Source: Bryobacterales bacterium
Lineage (GTDB): Bacteria > Acidobacteriota > Terriglobia > Bryobacterales > Bryobacteraceae
Length of the DNA stretch: 6,900 bases
NCBI GenBank assembly: GCA_020853155.1
Contig: JADYZL010000139.1
Coordinates: 1 to 6,900 of the forward strand
Direction of reading: 5' to 3'
In this document: positions 5,518 through 6,900 of the stretch, piece by piece
How the letters are laid out: every line of letters starts with the position of its first letter
Position numbering within the stretch: the stretch's first letter is position 1
Notes under the pieces: model-generated
Told to the model about the DNA's origin: nothing
Database searches by the model: none
Seen by the model: only the letters and a program-made list of their open reading frames with translations
Made by a program: the position numbers and the translations under genes

Positions 5518-6064
5518 AATCCATGAACGAGTACGCGATCATGTGCAGCATCGTCATATGAGCATCCTCGATGCGGCCCATGTGCTGTTCGTTGACGTGC
5601 AGGTTAAGGTCGCCAAGCGGCGCGAGCTTGCCGCCATCGCGCCCCGTGAATGCGATCGTCCGGCAGGGCACCGTGCGCGCGTATTCGAGCGCCTTCACGA
5701 CATTGGGAGAATTGCCGCTGCCGCTCACGGCGAGAACCAGATCCTTGGACGTGGCGAAGTTTCGAAGTTGCTCGACGAACACTTCCTCGTAGCCGACGTC
5801 ATTGGCATAGGCCGTGATGGTGGCCAGGTTGTCCGTAAGCGCCATCACGCGAAACTTCTTGTCGCGGAGATAGCTGCAACCTTTCACGATGTCGCAGGTG
5901 ATGTGGGAGACGCTGGCAGCGCTTCCGCCGTTGCCGCACAGGTATATTGTGCCGCCGCCCTCGCGCGTTTCCCTGAACCAATCGATGGCCTGGTCTACTT
6001 TGGCCAGATCGAGCGAAGCGAGTACGCCCTGCAATTCGTGAACGTATGATTGTGTGAAGCTCAT
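5504..6064 (-). CDS. gmhA: SIS-domain sugar-phosphate isomerase, GmhA-like
   Basis: The 186-residue length and layout match GmhA, which converts sedoheptulose 7-phosphate to D-glycero-D-manno-heptose 7-phosphate in the cytoplasm as the first step towards ADP- or GDP-heptose. Visible marks are an N-terminal helical stretch, the phosphate loop LCGNGGSAASVSH (42-54), SGSGNSPNVVKA (114-125), TGRDGGKLA (140-148) and the C-terminal RIEDAHMTMLH (164-174). Aligned by eye to E. coli GmhA, His61/Glu65/Gln172/His180 become H54/D58/E166/H174, with spacings (4 and 8) kept. Two of the four active-site metal/catalytic positions are thus conservatively changed, so the substrate may be another ketose phosphate. 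ATG (6064-6062) shares one base with the upstream kinase's TAA (TAATG), and AGGAAAA precedes it, which indicates translational coupling. A more cautious name is SIS domain-containing protein. Confidence 0.85.
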   Translation of the reverse strand: MSFTQSYVHELQGVLASLDLAKVDQAIDWFRETREGGGTIYLCGNGGSAASVSHITCDIVKGCSYLRDKKFRVMALTDNLATITAYANDVGYEEVFVEQLRNFATSKDLVLAVSGSGNSPNVVKALEYARTVPCRTIAFTGRDGGKLAPLGDLNLHVNEQHMGRIEDAHMTMLHMIAYSFMDCAVE

Positions 6065-6900
6065 TATTTTCCTAATTCATCCACCAGGGCGAGCGCCCCA
6101 TAAAGCACGCTGTCGTCGGCCAGGCAGGCGGGCACCACGTCGATGCGGGCTTCGCTCCAATTTGTAATCTGCTTGCGGAGTTCGGCCTTAAGCGGGTCAA
6201 ACAGCTTCTTACCCGCCTTGCTGATGCCGCCCCCGATGACGACCCGGGCGGGATTGATGAGGAGGATGCACGCCTTCAGACCCTGGGCCAAATCGACCAC
6301 GTACTTCTGGACGAAGCGGTGATCATCGAGCAGTTCCTTCGGGGTCTTGCCGTAATCCCTTTCGAGCCAGAGGCCGGAGCAAAGGCGCTCCAGGCACCCG
6401 AACGATCCGCAGAGGCATTGCGGCCCATCCGGGCGGATGGTGATGTGGCCGATCTCGCCGGCGAACGAATCCGCGCCGCGGAACAACGCCCCATTCACGA
6501 TGATGCCGCCGCCGATGCCGGTAGAGAGCGTCATATAGAACATGGGGTCCGTGTGCGAACCGGCGCCGAACGTATATTCGCCGAGGGCGCCGACGTTGGC
6601 ATCGTTATCGATGATGGCGGGGATTCCCAGCTCGGCTTTCACGACGGCGGGGAAGTCGAAATCGTCCCAACCGCTCACGTGGGTGGACTTATCGACGCGC
6701 TGCCGGGCGTAATTGACCGGCCCGCCGAAGCCAATGCCGCAGCGGTCAAAGCGCAACTTGGAAGACCAGGATTTGGCGACCGACATGGTCTTATCCACCA
6801 TCCACTCTTTGCCGCCTTCGCGGTCCGTCACATGGGTCTCGCGCAGAATCATCTGGCCGTCTTCGAAGACCGCCAGCGTCACCTTGGAGCCGCCCACATC
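6064..6900 (-). CDS. ROK-family sugar kinase (start outside window)
   Basis: The frame is open to the window edge: base 6900 begins GAT, giving DVGGSKVTLAVFEDG, the ATP-phosphate motif normally found about 5-15 residues from the N-terminus. Only a short piece is therefore missing, and the GTG at 6897 is not the start. The 278 visible residues contain GIGFGGPV, the catalytic Asp in IIDNDANVGALGE (Asp about visible residue 100), STGIGGGIIVNG, the sugar-binding EIGH motif (E149, H152) and the ROK zinc-finger CLCGSFGCLE (162-171), then INPARVVIGGG and the C-terminal DDSVLYGALAL. These are full ROK signatures of sugar kinases such as glucokinase, fructokinase or N-acetylmannosamine kinase rather than ROK repressors, which carry an N-terminal HTH. 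The exact sugar cannot be read. It ends at TAA (6066-6064), overlapping the isomerase start by one base, so both probably serve one pathway. Confidence 0.92.
   Translation of the reverse strand, partial: DVGGSKVTLAVFEDGQMILRETHVTDREGGKEWMVDKTMSVAKSWSSKLRFDRCGIGFGGPVNYARQRVDKSTHVSGWDDFDFPAVVKAELGIPAIIDNDANVGALGEYTFGAGSHTDPMFYMTLSTGIGGGIIVNGALFRGADSFAGEIGHITIRPDGPQCLCGSFGCLERLCSGLWLERDYGKTPKELLDDHRFVQKYVVDLAQGLKACILLINPARVVIGGGISKAGKKLFDPLKAELRKQITNWSEARIDVVPACLADDSVLYGALALVDELGK

Noticed and set aside
5543..6049. A 168-codon plus-strand open frame opposite the SIS isomerase
   Set aside because: It is an antisense shadow of a gene with a full set of GmhA-like motifs.

Overview
The window is GC-rich bacterial DNA. 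Its gene content and protein style suggest an Acidobacteriota chromosome, perhaps of the Solibacter/Bryobacterales type. That placement is inferred from recalled family resemblance (secreted-type alpha/beta hydrolase, IS1182-like transposase remnant, stand-alone hemerythrin gene beside an NnrS-like gene); nothing here was searched.

Layout. (1) Positions 1-989, plus strand: the 3' part of an alpha/beta hydrolase gene whose start lies before the window, followed by a terminator-like hairpin near 1022-1060. (2) Positions about 1085-2180: a decayed accessory patch. The N-terminal part of an IS1182/IS5-like transposase is split by a frameshift near 1335 and cut off before its catalytic domain. It runs into an orphan fragment with a beta-propeller-like repeat. 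One long open frame (1173-2180) bridges both pieces and would easily be mistaken for a single gene. (3) Positions 2181-2645: no convincing gene. It holds an imperfect hairpin (2324-2368) and an AT-rich promoter-like island (2455-2510). (4) Positions 2646-4618, plus strand: a stand-alone hemerythrin (HHE) domain protein followed by a 12-helix NnrS-like membrane protein. Both families are tied to nitric oxide or nitrosative stress, so together they look like a small NO-handling module. The 152 bp between them contains three inverted repeats. (5) Positions 4636-6900, minus strand: a probable operon reading right to left. It contains a ROK-family sugar kinase (start outside the window), a GmhA-like SIS-domain sugar-phosphate isomerase overlapping it by one base (TAATG), and a class I SAM-dependent methyltransferase 34 bp further on. 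This combination suggests synthesis or decoration of a phosphorylated sugar, possibly heptose-type, for surface glycans. The substrate cannot be read from the sequence.

The NnrS-like gene and the methyltransferase gene converge with only 17 bp between their stop codons. I see no wholly new system. The points most worth a second look are the hemerythrin protein, which seems to lack one of the seven usual iron ligands, the matched active-site substitutions in the GmhA-like isomerase (Glu to Asp and Gln to Glu), and the chimeric open frame over the transposon scar.
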